Assembly: GCA_017437925.1 (NCBI GenBank) | Contig: JAFRWQ010000080.1 | Coordinates: 1-7,496, forward strand | Source: Bacillota bacterium | Lineage (GTDB): Bacteria; Bacillota_A; Clostridia; Peptostreptococcales; Anaerovoracaceae | Direction of reading: 5' to 3' | Length of the DNA stretch: 7,496 bases | Shown: positions 1 to 7,389 of the stretch, one piece after another | Numbering within the stretch: position 1 is the first letter of the stretch | How the letters are laid out: every line of letters begins with the position of its first letter | Notes under the pieces: generated by a model | The model's input: only the letters and a program-made list of their open reading frames with translations | Database searches by the model: none | Told to the model about the DNA's origin: nothing | Program-made: the position numbers and the translations under genes

Positions 1-1986
1 AGGTACTTCGGCATCGAGAACTTCTCCGACCCGGACAACATGGAGATCAACCACCACGTGCTCATCGCCCTTAAGGCCCACGCCATCATGAAGAGGGACG
101 TGGACTACATCGAGCACGAAGGCGAGATAGTCATAGTGGACGAGTTCACCGGCCGCCTCATGTTCGGCCGCCGCTACAACGACGGCCTCCACCAGGCCAT
201 CGAGGCCAAGGAAGGCATCAATATACGCAACGAGTCCAGGACCCTGGCCACCATCACCCTGCAGAACTACTTCAGGATGTACGGCAAGCTGGCGGGCATG
301 ACCGGTACCGCCAAGACCGAGGAGCTGGAGTTCACCGATATATACAACATGAAGGTCATAGTCATCCCGACCAACAAGCCGGTCATAAGGGACGATATGG
401 ACGATTCGGTCTACACCACCCAGGCCGGAAAGTTCAGGGCCATAATCGACGACGTGGTGAGGCGCCACGAGACCGGCCAGCCGGTGCTGGTGGGCACGGT
501 CTCAGTCGAAAAGTCCGAGATCTTAAGCGATATGCTTAAAAAACGGGGCGTCCCCCACAACGTGCTCAACGCCAAGCAGCACATGAGGGAAGCCGAGATA
601 GTCGCCCAGGCGGGCCGCCTGGGAGCCGTCACCATAGCGACCAACATGGCGGGCCGAGGCACCGATATACTGCTGGGCGGAAACCCGGAGTTCGAGGCCA
701 AGAAGGAGATGCGAAAGCTGGGCTACGAGGAAGAGGCCATCTCCGCCGCGTCCAGCTTCGTCGACCTCACCGAGCCCGAGCTAATAGAAGCCAGGGAAAA
801 GTTCCACAGCCTGCTGGATCAGTTCAGCGAGGTGAGAAAGGGCGACGCAGAAAAGGTCAAAGAGCTGGGAGGCCTTCACATCATAGGCTCCGAGCGCCAT
901 GAGGCCCGCCGCATAGACAACCAGCTGCGCGGCCGCTCCGGCCGTCAGGGAGACCCGGGCTCGTCCCAGTTCTACGTGGCTTTGGATGACGACCTGATGA
1001 GGCTCTTCGGAGGCGACAGGGCCCAGTCCATGATGTCGAAGATGGGCCTTCCCGACGACGAGCCCCTTGAGACCGGCATACTGACCAAGAGCATAGAGTC
1101 GGCCCAGAAGAAGGTCGAGGGCCGCAACTTCGCCGCCAGAAAGTATGTGCTGCAGTACGACGACGTCATGAACAGGCAGAGGACCGTCATCTACGCCGAA
1201 AGAAAGAGGGTCCTCATGGGAGAAGACCTGCAGGAGCACGTGGTCTCCATGATGAGGAGCATGGCGGACGAGATGGCGGAAGCCGTGACCATAGCCAGCC
1301 AGTACCCCGAGGAGTGGGACTTCGCCGAGCTCAACGCCAAGCTGAAAGCGGTAAGCGACGGCCTTCCCGCCCTGGAATACAAGGGCGAAGCCCTCATGTC
1401 CCTCACAAAAGAGAGCCTTGCCGAAGACATACTCAAGCTCTTCACCGACCTCTACGCCGAAAAGGAAAAGCAGGTGGGAAGCCAGCAGATGAGAGAGCTG
1501 GAGCGCATGATAATGCTCTACGTGGTCGACCTCAAGTGGATGGACCACATAGACGCCATGGACCAGCTGAAGTCCGGCATAGGCCTGCGCTCCCTGGGCC
1601 AGCAGAACCCGGCCCAGGCCTACGCCAACGAAGGCGCCGACATGTTCGAGCTCATGGTCAACTCCATCAGAGAGGACATGGTGAAGAACATCCTCAGGAT
1701 CACCGTGGAGACCAGGACCGAGAGGCGCCAGGTGGCGGGAAGCGGCACCGGAAAGAAGGACGCCGTCATGAGCGCCGCCGACGAGGAAAGGGCGAAAGCC
1801 AAGGCAGCCGGGTCTGTTCAGGCAAGGCCCCAGGGTCCGGTCATGCCCAGGCCCCAGAATGTCTCCACCAACGCGGGGACCGAAAAGCCCAAGCCCATAA
1901 GGGTCGCCAAGACGCCCGGAAGAAACGATCCCTGCCCCTGCGGCAGCGGAAAGAAGTACAAGAACTGCTGCGGCAGAAATGTATAG
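1..1986 (+). CDS. secA: Protein translocase ATPase subunit SecA (5'-truncated by window edge)
   Basis: SecA is the ATP-driven motor that pushes unfolded preproteins through the SecYEG channel at the inner face of the cytoplasmic membrane. The frame is open from base 1 with 661 codons before a TAG stop, so the gene starts upstream; known SecA proteins run about 840-900 residues, so roughly the first 200-260 are missing. Visible landmarks, numbered within the window, are the stretch around QNYFRMYGKLAGMTGTAKTE, the DEAD-like motif V MAGRGTD at 216-222, and motif VI QLRGRSGRQGDPG at 308-320. The helical scaffold includes VVDLKWMDHIDAMDQLKSGI. A Pro/Ala/Lys-rich linker leads to a C-terminal zinc-binding SEC-C motif, CPCG...KNCCG (bases 1933-1971), which in other bacteria binds SecB or ribosomes. 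An insert of about 55 residues (GGNPEFEAKKEMRKL onward) between motifs V and VI is a common SecA variant. It is first in the operon seen here, 11 bases before prfB. The identification is secure. Confidence 0.98.
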   Translation, partial: RYFGIENFSDPDNMEINHHVLIALKAHAIMKRDVDYIEHEGEIVIVDEFTGRLMFGRRYNDGLHQAIEAKEGINIRNESRTLATITLQNYFRMYGKLAGMTGTAKTEELEFTDIYNMKVIVIPTNKPVIRDDMDDSVYTTQAGKFRAIIDDVVRRHETGQPVLVGTVSVEKSEILSDMLKKRGVPHNVLNAKQHMREAEIVAQAGRLGAVTIATNMAGRGTDILLGGNPEFEAKKEMRKLGYEEEAISAASSFVDLTEPELIEAREKFHSLLDQFSEVRKGDAEKVKELGGLHIIGSERHEARRIDNQLRGRSGRQGDPGSSQFYVALDDDLMRLFGGDRAQSMMSKMGLPDDEPLETGILTKSIESAQKKVEGRNFAARKYVLQYDDVMNRQRTVIYAERKRVLMGEDLQEHVVSMMRSMADEMAEAVTIASQYPEEWDFAELNAKLKAVSDGLPALEYKGEALMSLTKESLAEDILKLFTDLYAEKEKQVGSQQMRELERMIMLYVVDLKWMDHIDAMDQLKSGIGLRSLGQQNPAQAYANEGADMFELMVNSIREDMVKNILRITVETRTERRQVAGSGTGKKDAVMSAADEERAKAKAAGSVQARPQGPVMPRPQNVSTNAGTEKPKPIRVAKTPGRNDPCPCGSGKKYKNCCGRNV

Positions 1987-1997
1987 AAAGGCTCAAA

Positions 1998-3132
1998 ATG
2001 CTCAAGTTAGAAGCTCTTAAAAACGGGCTGCCCCTGCAGGAAGAAGCTCTCGAAAAGCTGGGAGGTTCTCTTTGACGTCGCGGCCTTAAGGGAGAAGATC
2101 TCGGATCTTTCCCTGGAAGTCGAGACCCCCGGTTTCTGGGACGACATCGACAAGGCCCAGGGCAGGATGAAGCTGAAAAAGCAGCTGGAGAACGAACTGG
2201 AGGCTTACGAGGATCTGGCTTCCATGCTCGAGGAAGCGAGGCTCATGATAGACATGGGCGCCGAGGCCGAGGCTTCGGGCCTTGAGGAAGAGGCTGAAGA
2301 ACTGGCCCGCGAAGCGGAGGAGAACCTCAAGCGTTTCGACGAGGACGCCGAAAAGCTCAGGATCAGGACCCTCCTCACCGAGGAATACGACCCCAACAAC
2401 GCCATAGTCTCCATACACCCGGGCACCGGCGGCCTGGACGCCCAGGACTGGGCCGAGATGCTGCTTCGCATGTACACCCGCTGGTGCGACGCCAAGGGCT
2501 TTTCCGTCAAGGTCCTCGATTATCAGAGGGATACCGAGGGCGGGATCAAGTCGGTGACCATACTGGTCAGCGGCGAGTTCGCCTACGGCTACCTTAAGAC
2601 CGAAAGAGGGGTCCACCGCCTGGTAAGGAGTTCTCCCTTCAACACCGCGGCCAAGCGCCAGACCTCCTTCGCGTCGGTGGACGTGACCCCGGAGCTTCCC
2701 GACGACATCAAGGTCGAGATAGCCCCCGAAGACCTTCGCATAGACACCTACCGCTCCTCGGGAGCGGGCGGCCAGCACGTAAACAAGACCGATTCGGCGG
2801 TCAGGATCACCCACCTTCCCACCAATATAGTGGTGACCTGCCAGAACGAGCGTTCCCAGGGCCTCAACAAGGAATACGCCATGAGAGTTCTGTACTCAAA
2901 GCTATTGGCCCTCGCCATGCAGGAGCACAAGGACACGATCTCAGAGCTCAAGGGCAATTACGGCCAGATCAGCTGGGGCAACCAGATACGCTCCTACGTG
3001 TTCCAGCCCTACACCATGGTGAAGGACCACCGCACCGGGGCCGAGACCGCCAACGTCACCGCCGTCATGGACGGGGACATAGACATGTTCATAGGAGCTT
3101 CGCTCAACGCCTTAAGGAGCGGGACGCTTTAG
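1998..3132 (+). CDS. prfB: Peptide chain release factor 2 (RF2), made by programmed +1 frameshift
   Basis: RF2 reads UGA and UAA stop codons in the ribosomal A site and triggers release of the finished protein. The gene must be read as 1998-2072 joined to 2074-3132, giving 377 residues (E. coli RF2 has 365). Zero frame starts at ATG 1998, after a modest AAAGG at 1987-1991, and meets TGA at 2073-2075 after 25 codons. Skipping T2073 continues as D-V-A-A-L-R-E-K, which is normal RF2 sequence. The specificity tripeptide SPF lies at residues 212-214 and the catalytic GGQ at 257-259, inside SGAGGQHVNKTDSAVRITH. Ser253 sits where E. coli K-12 has its unusual Thr246; Ala or Ser is usual. The Gln of GGQ is normally methylated by PrmC. 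The N-terminal part is helical and rich in Glu and Leu. A start at Met 2167 would drop conserved N-terminal sequence, so I reject it. The gene lies in the same operon as secA, an arrangement familiar from Bacillus and other Bacillota. Confidence 0.97.
2060..2076 (+). promoter_or_regulatory. prfB programmed +1 ribosomal frameshift site
   Basis: The sequence is GGGAGG (2060-2065), TTCT, CTT (2070-2072), TGA (2073-2075), C. This is the known RF2 recoding signal: an internal Shine-Dalgarno-like element, a slippery CUU Leu codon, and a UGA in the poor context UGAC. When RF2 is scarce the ribosome pauses at UGA, the peptidyl-tRNA on CUU slips to UUU, and GAC is read as Asp. When RF2 is plentiful, translation stops at 25 residues. 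GGAGG ends four bases before CTT; in E. coli the AGGGGG element ends three bases before it. The sequence is seen directly and the autoregulation is established for this gene family. Confidence 0.95.
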
Positions 3133-3145
3133 ACGGGAGGAACTC

Positions 3146-3805
3146 ATGGGCCGCATAAAAGCAGTGCTTTTCGACTTCGACGGGACCCTGATGGATACCA
3201 ACAGGCTCATACTCGACTCCTGGTACCACGTCTACGATACCTACGGTCTTGAGCGCCCGCCCGAAGACGAGATAACCCCCACATTCGGGGAGGAGCTGGG
3301 GCAGAGCCTCATAAGGCACTTCCCCGATCACAGCCTCGAAGAGACCATAAAGGTCTACCGAAGCTACCAGTCCCTGCGCTTTAAGGACGAGGTGCGCCTC
3401 TTCGACGGCATGGGAGAGCTTCTGGATGCCCTTCTAGAAAAGGGCATAAGGCTCGCCATAGTCACCTCCCGCTGGTGGCACACCCTGAAGCTCAACCACT
3501 TTGATTTCAGGGAAGAGGGGCTGTTTGAAGTGATAGTCTCGGGAGAGGACATCACCGATCCCAAGCCCTCGCCCCAGCCCTGCCTCACCGCTCTTGAAAG
3601 GCTTGGCCTGGATCCCGGCGAGGTAATAATGCTGGGGGACAGCAGGCTCGACACCCTCTGCGCGAGAAACGCCGGGGTCACCTCGGTCCTGGTGGGCTGG
3701 AGCCTCGCCTGCCCTCCCGAAAAGACCAGGGGTACCGAGTACGAGCCCGATCATGTGATAGAAAAGCCCGGGGACCTGCTGAAGCTCCTGGATGAGCTTG
3801 GTTAG
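3146..3805 (+). CDS. HAD-superfamily phosphatase, phosphoglycolate phosphatase / PpaX-like
   Basis: This 219-residue cytoplasmic HAD hydrolase of subfamily IA probably removes phosphate from a small molecule or pyrophosphate through a phospho-aspartate intermediate and Mg2+. All four HAD motifs are present. Motif I is FDFDGTLMDT, with nucleophile Asp10 and acid/base Asp12. Motif II is VTSR, with Thr107 and Ser108. Motif III is Lys140 in DPKPSPQP. Motif IV is GDSRLD, with Asp165 and Asp169. Residues about 15-90 form the helical cap typical of Gph- and PpaX-type enzymes. The start is supported by GGGAGG at 3135-3140, five bases before ATG, and the gene follows prfB by 13 bases, so it is very likely cotranscribed. 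Phosphoglycolate phosphatase, pyrophosphatase PpaX and broad sugar-phosphate phosphatase cannot be separated by sequence reading, so I give no gene symbol. The operon does not point to a substrate. Confidence 0.9.
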   Translation: MGRIKAVLFDFDGTLMDTNRLILDSWYHVYDTYGLERPPEDEITPTFGEELGQSLIRHFPDHSLEETIKVYRSYQSLRFKDEVRLFDGMGELLDALLEKGIRLAIVTSRWWHTLKLNHFDFREEGLFEVIVSGEDITDPKPSPQPCLTALERLGLDPGEVIMLGDSRLDTLCARNAGVTSVLVGWSLACPPEKTRGTEYEPDHVIEKPGDLLKLLDELG

Positions 3806-3846
3806 GAGCCCCTCGGGCGGCGAGCGCGGTCCAAAAAACAGCAAAC

Positions 3847-3881
3847 AAAGACCCTGCGGCAAACCTGTCCGCAGGGTCTTT
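3847..3881. terminator. Rho-independent terminator shared by convergent units
   Basis: A perfect 13-base-pair inverted repeat, AAAGACCCTGCGG (3847-3859) and CCGCAGGGTCTTT (3869-3881), encloses a 9-base loop. Read on the minus strand, the stem is followed by a broken T tract ending in TTTTTT (complement of 3834-3846), a good terminator for tRNA-Thr and any addB read-through. Read on the plus strand it ends in TTTCATT, a weaker tail, and would close the secA-prfB-phosphatase operon 41 bases after its last stop codon. Its position between convergent genes fits a two-way terminator. The hairpin is seen directly; the function in each direction is inferred. Confidence 0.9.
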
Positions 3882-3884
3882 CAT

Positions 3885-3960
3885 TGGAGCTGGCGAGGTG
3901 ACTCGAACACCCGACCTGCTGATTACGAATCAGCTGCTCTACCGACTGAGCTACGCCAGC
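3885..3960 (-). tRNA. tRNA-Thr (anticodon CGT)
   Basis: On the minus strand this 76-base gene folds as a full cloverleaf with encoded CCA. The acceptor stem is GCTGGCG with CGCCAGC, followed by discriminator T. The D stem is GCTC with GAGC. The anticodon stem is GCTGA with TCAGC around loop TTCGTAA, so the anticodon is CGT and the codon read is ACG (Thr). The variable loop is AGGTC. The T stem is GGGTG with CACCT, including one G-T pair, around TTCGAGT. It lies 59 bases downstream of addB on the same strand, has its own promoter, and is followed within four bases by the terminator hairpin. A CGT tRNA suits a genome with many ACG codons; another Thr tRNA must serve ACC and ACT elsewhere. Confidence 0.97.
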
Positions 3961-3980
3961 AAGGGCTAAACGCAAATCCA

Positions 3981-4010
3981 AGAATATCACAGGGCCTGCG
4001 CCATTGTCAA
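3981..4010 (-). promoter_or_regulatory. Sigma-70-type promoter for tRNA-Thr
   Basis: On the minus strand the -35 box is TTGACA (4005-4010), a perfect consensus match, and the -10 box is TATTCT (3981-3986), 18 bases apart. TGA directly before the -10 box gives an extended -10. Transcription would begin near 3974, leaving a leader of about 14 bases before the tRNA. The tRNA can therefore be made independently of addB. The match is seen directly; activity is inferred. Confidence 0.8.
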
Positions 4011-4019
4011 CGAAAAGCG

Positions 4020-7000
4020 CTAGCCGACTCCGTAGAGGCAGATCGAACGGTAATCGCAGAAGCTGCAGCTGCTGGTGCTCTTGTCCAGGTTCCGGGGCCT
4101 GGGGCTGATCTCACCCTCGGTGAGGCTTTCGCAAATGCCGTTTAAGGCCTGCCTGAACTCCTCCCTGAAGTTTTCAAGCTCTTCGGAGCTCACCAGAGCG
4201 GAGCATTTGACCGTGCCGTTAGATGTCTTCGAATAGTTTATGATCTCCGAACGGCCTTCCGCCGTTATCCCGCTGTCTATGGCGTCGAGGACCCCGGCGT
4301 CGTCCACCACTATGCCGCTCAGGGCGTAGTTCTTTTCTATGCTTTCCATGACCTTGCCGCTGATCGAGCCTCCGGTCACCTCGTCCAGGGAGGCTTCGGC
4401 GCCCGGCTCTTTGATCTGGAAGTAGAACATGCCGGCGGGCTTTAAGCGGCCGTCCCCCAGGGCGCCCTCAAGGTAGGTCGAAAGCTGCAGGGCGAGGCCT
4501 CTTCTCACCTTAGACCTGTCGAATTTCGCGCTGCCCGACTTGTAGTCTATGATCTTGATGAAGCTGCCGTCATCCGCTTTGAGCAGGTCGATGCGGTCTA
4601 TGCGGCCCTCGATGTGGACGGTCCCCAGAGACGTCTCCACTTTTATGGAGGGGAAGCGCCTGCCTCTTCCGAAGCCGGTCTCAAAGTACATGGCCTCTAT
4701 GCGGCCTTTGCGCACCTGGGAGACCATGCGGCGGGCGAAATCAAGGCAGACCTTCTGTATTCTGTCGACACGGTAGCTTTCGGCGGCTCCGGCGCTGAGC
4801 AGGCCTCCAAGCCCGGTCCTTCTGAGGTCTTCGATTATGGCCGCGAGCATGGCCGAAAGCTCATCGTCCGTGACGGTCATCCATAGGGAGGCGGGGTCGG
4901 TCATGGGGATGCCCGCTTTAAGGGCGGGCTCGCTCAGCTGCCTTGAGAGTTTAAGGAGCGCCTCGTGGTAGACCGTACCCACGGCGGGGCTGTCGATCTC
5001 GAATACCCGGTCTTCTTCGGGGAACAGGCCGTAGCGGACGAAGTGCCTGAAGGGGCAGGAGGCGTAGTTTTCAAGCCTTGAGGCGCTGAAGGAGAAGTCG
5101 CCGGCGTTTTGGGCGAAGAGCTCCCGCACGGTCCCTTCGGGCAGGGCGGGGGAGGATATGTCGTAGAAGATAAGGCCTTCCGCGTCCTTTGCTGCGGGGT
5201 CTCCCTCCTCTTTAAGGCGGTTGAAGACGCTTTTCCAGACAGGGTCCAGGTTATCCGGCCCTCTGCCCGAGTCGGCGGCTTTTCTGAGCTCGGTCAGGAG
5301 TCTCGACCGGGCCGCGGCCGAGCTTTGGACGAAGCCCGCGGGGTCGTCCCGGTTTTCGATGTCGTAAAGCTCGGTGATGCCCGGAAAGCGCTCTTTAAGC
5401 TCCGCGATGATGGGGGAGGGCTTCAGGCCTTCCCCGGAGGGGTCGGACCCGCACCAGCAGTAGTACTTCTTTTCGGCGGGAACGCTCAAAGCCAGATGGA
5501 CCGCCAGCTTTTCTTCAGCTCCCAGGAGCTCGTTTCTCTTGGAGAGGGTAAAGCCAAGATCCTCAAGGCCTTCCAGCTCCTTTTCGGTGAGCAGGGCTTC
5601 ACGGGAGGAGTCCTTAGGAATGAGGCCGTCGTTCATGTCGGCGGCGAAAAGGACCTTTACTCCTTCGAGCCTTGACCTGCTCACGGTGCCCAGCTGCACT
5701 CTTCCTTCAGATTGGGGCAGGACGCCTATGGAGATGTCGGAGAGGGCGTCTTCCATCATGTCGCGGAACTCCCCGGAGGGCATGGCGAGGCTTCCCATGA
5801 GGGCGACGGTCTGGTCGAGAAGGCTGGTGATGCTCTTCCAGGCCTGGGCGGTCTCTTCGGCGGCGTCGGCCATGCCTTCGGCGGCCAGGGCTGCCGCGGT
5901 GCTCTCAAGGACTCCCCTAAGGTTCAGGGTCTCATCAAGGTAGGTATAGAGGGCCCTGCACTTTTCCTCGCAGGTCCTGGCGGCCTTTTCCGCTTCGAGC
6001 CAGGGGCTGATGAGGGCGGCGAGCTCCGCGCGCAGCTTTTCAAGGGCTGCCAGCTCTTCTTCACCGTAATGGTCGGCCCCGTAGCGCAGGGGAGAAAGGA
6101 AGGCCTTGCCCCTGAGCCTGTAGTTTCTGATATATATTTCAATTTCCTCGCGAAGGCCCGCATCTTCCGCGCCGCCAGCAAGGCCCTGCTTCATGAAGCT
6201 TATGACGTTTGAAGCTTTAAGCCCATCGGCTGCCATGTCCAGAAGGGAGGTCACAAGAGCCGCCGCGGGACTGTGCATGACGCTGCGCTTGCTGTCCATG
6301 AAGACCGGTATCTCAAAGCTTTCCAGGACCCTCGCCAGGGTCTCGGTCCTGCCGGGGGCGTCGGCGGTGAGGACCGCGATCTCAGAGGCTTTATAACACT
6401 CTTCTCTCATGAGCCTCAGGATCTCCGCCGCTATGGTCTCCGCCTGATTGAAGGGGGTTGAGCAGCGTATGAGGACCGGAAGGACCTTTGCTTCTTCCTT
6501 TTCGCTCACCGCTTCGGTCTTTACGCTGACCCGCTCTTCGGCAGCCGCGGCTTTCAGCAGGCCCAGGGTCCTTAAGGGAGCGGCGTAGAGCTCCTCGTCG
6601 CCCTCCGCTCCGCTGCCTAAGGGGAGCATCATATTAAGGCCTTTCGAATATTTCGCGAGGGCGGCAAGGAAGGCGCAGTCCCTCTTCGTGAAGGAGTAAA
6701 AACCGTGGTACCAGATCTCGGAGCCCCTGACGTAGGAACTGCTTTTGATCTTTTCGGTCACGAAAGCCAGCAGGTCCTCGGAGTCGGTGAAGCGGCCCCT
6801 CATGGCCTCTTCGTAGCCCTCGGCGATAAGCTTCATGTCGTGGAGCTTTTCCGAGAGCAGGCCCGAGCTTCCGATGTCCTCCAGTATTCCCTTAAGGTCT
6901 TCGGGCGACAGGCCGTTCTGCTTCATCTGGACGATGAAGTCGCCGGCCAGCTTAAGGAATTCGCGGCTGCCCGCGACCTTTGAGAAGCGCATGAGCTCGG

Positions 7001-7322
7001 AAGCCCTGTCGGACGCCACCTTTCTCAGCAGCATGGTCCTGCCCAGAGTGTTGATCGGGGTAAGGCCGGGTCCACCGGTCTCTCTGATGATGTCCTGCTC
7101 CAGCTTGTTGCCAGAGACTATGTGCAGGTCGAAGAAGCCATCCTCGCCCAGCCTCTCAAAGGCCAGCTCTTCGGCCTTCAGGGTGAACTGGGCGGGGACC
7201 ACCAGTATGATCCTCCCGGCCCCGGTCATGCCGCTTCGCATCAGGGCCAGTCTCTCCTTCAGTTTTTCAAAGAGGGCGTCCTCCAGGCATTGGCGGCTGC
7301 GCCCTGTATATACGCTGAGCAT
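4020..7322 (-). CDS. addB: AddB, ATP-dependent helicase/nuclease (AddAB) subunit B
   Basis: AddB pairs with AddA to resect double-strand breaks, stop at Chi and load RecA; it is the Bacillota counterpart of RecBCD. The 1100 residues are near the usual length of about 1150. The N-terminal half has family landmarks such as VPAQFTLKAEELAF, LGRTMLLRKV, LLSEKLHDMKLIAEGY and WYHGFYSFTKRD. The C-terminal nuclease domain has GRIDRID (906-912), DYKSG with Asp926 and Lys928, and QLSTY (Gln946, Tyr950), so a RecB-type nuclease site appears intact. Four cysteines for the Fe-S cluster are present: Cys756 (SCPFRHF) and Cys1086, Cys1089 and Cys1095 (CSFCDYRSIC). The odd point is the N-terminus, GRSRQCLEDA, where related proteins have GRSGSGKT or GRAGSGKS; the Walker A P-loop is missing. 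The start ATG is supported by TGAGGTG a few bases upstream (7328-7334). The stop is TAG. addA is not adjacent: a tRNA lies on each side. Identity is secure; partner and activity are inferred. Confidence 0.95.
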   Translation of the reverse strand: MLSVYTGRSRQCLEDALFEKLKERLALMRSGMTGAGRIILVVPAQFTLKAEELAFERLGEDGFFDLHIVSGNKLEQDIIRETGGPGLTPINTLGRTMLLRKVASDRASELMRFSKVAGSREFLKLAGDFIVQMKQNGLSPEDLKGILEDIGSSGLLSEKLHDMKLIAEGYEEAMRGRFTDSEDLLAFVTEKIKSSSYVRGSEIWYHGFYSFTKRDCAFLAALAKYSKGLNMMLPLGSGAEGDEELYAAPLRTLGLLKAAAAEERVSVKTEAVSEKEEAKVLPVLIRCSTPFNQAETIAAEILRLMREECYKASEIAVLTADAPGRTETLARVLESFEIPVFMDSKRSVMHSPAAALVTSLLDMAADGLKASNVISFMKQGLAGGAEDAGLREEIEIYIRNYRLRGKAFLSPLRYGADHYGEEELAALEKLRAELAALISPWLEAEKAARTCEEKCRALYTYLDETLNLRGVLESTAAALAAEGMADAAEETAQAWKSITSLLDQTVALMGSLAMPSGEFRDMMEDALSDISIGVLPQSEGRVQLGTVSRSRLEGVKVLFAADMNDGLIPKDSSREALLTEKELEGLEDLGFTLSKRNELLGAEEKLAVHLALSVPAEKKYYCWCGSDPSGEGLKPSPIIAELKERFPGITELYDIENRDDPAGFVQSSAAARSRLLTELRKAADSGRGPDNLDPVWKSVFNRLKEEGDPAAKDAEGLIFYDISSPALPEGTVRELFAQNAGDFSFSASRLENYASCPFRHFVRYGLFPEEDRVFEIDSPAVGTVYHEALLKLSRQLSEPALKAGIPMTDPASLWMTVTDDELSAMLAAIIEDLRRTGLGGLLSAGAAESYRVDRIQKVCLDFARRMVSQVRKGRIEAMYFETGFGRGRRFPSIKVETSLGTVHIEGRIDRIDLLKADDGSFIKIIDYKSGSAKFDRSKVRRGLALQLSTYLEGALGDGRLKPAGMFYFQIKEPGAEASLDEVTGGSISGKVMESIEKNYALSGIVVDDAGVLDAIDSGITAEGRSEIINYSKTSNGTVKCSALVSSEELENFREEFRQALNGICESLTEGEISPRPRNLDKSTSSCSFCDYRSICLYGVG

Positions 7323-7343
7323 TTTCTCACCTCATTTTTTAAA

Positions 7344-7352
7344 ATTATATCA
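7344..7352 (-). promoter_or_regulatory. Extended -10 promoter for addB
   Basis: On the minus strand TGATATAAT (7344-7352) is a perfect extended -10 element. No convincing -35 box lies 16-18 bases upstream (TGTGAT at the 17-base spacing), which is common for extended -10 promoters. The start would fall near 7337, giving an mRNA leader of about 15 bases in which the Shine-Dalgarno sequence begins almost at the 5' end. The region is strongly AT-rich compared with the genes. Confidence 0.7.
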
Positions 7353-7360
7353 AATAATCC

Positions 7361-7389
7361 TTGAAAATCACAGACGAGCCTGCTATAAT
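7361..7389 (+). promoter_or_regulatory. Sigma-70-type promoter for tRNA-Ala
   Basis: TTGAAA (7361-7366) and a perfect TATAAT (7384-7389) are separated by the optimal 17 bases. Transcription should begin near G7396. This near-consensus promoter faces away from addB and drives the tRNA-Ala transcript. Its -35 box lies just upstream of the addB extended -10, so the two polymerase footprints overlap. Confidence 0.88.

Noticed and set aside
781..1548. Long open frame on the minus strand opposite secA (255 codons).
   Set aside because: It lies wholly antisense to conserved secA, has low-complexity His/Leu/Val-rich content and no family motif. GC-rich genes commonly leave the opposite strand open.
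1314..2075. Plus-strand open frame of 253 codons overlapping the end of secA.
   Set aside because: Only its last 25 codons, from ATG 1998, are real: they are the first part of prfB. The upstream part is an Arg/Gly/Pro/His-rich out-of-frame reading of secA.
2073..2075. In-frame TGA as a sign that prfB is a pseudogene.
   Set aside because: The exact context of Shine-Dalgarno-like element, CTT, TGA, C matches the known programmed frameshift, and the rest of the gene is intact with SPF and GGQ.
3885..3960. tRNA-Thr as an integration site for a mobile element.
   Set aside because: No integrase, no direct repeat of the tRNA 3' end and no change of composition is seen nearby.
3792..4145. Plus-strand open frame through the terminator and tRNA-Thr.
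   Set aside because: It crosses a hairpin terminator and a tRNA gene on the other strand and resembles no protein family; such frames over tRNA genes are a common annotation error.
5109..5675. Plus-strand open frames opposite addB, including 6835-7407.
   Set aside because: They are antisense to a well-conserved gene, lack recognisable domains, and follow from its codon bias.
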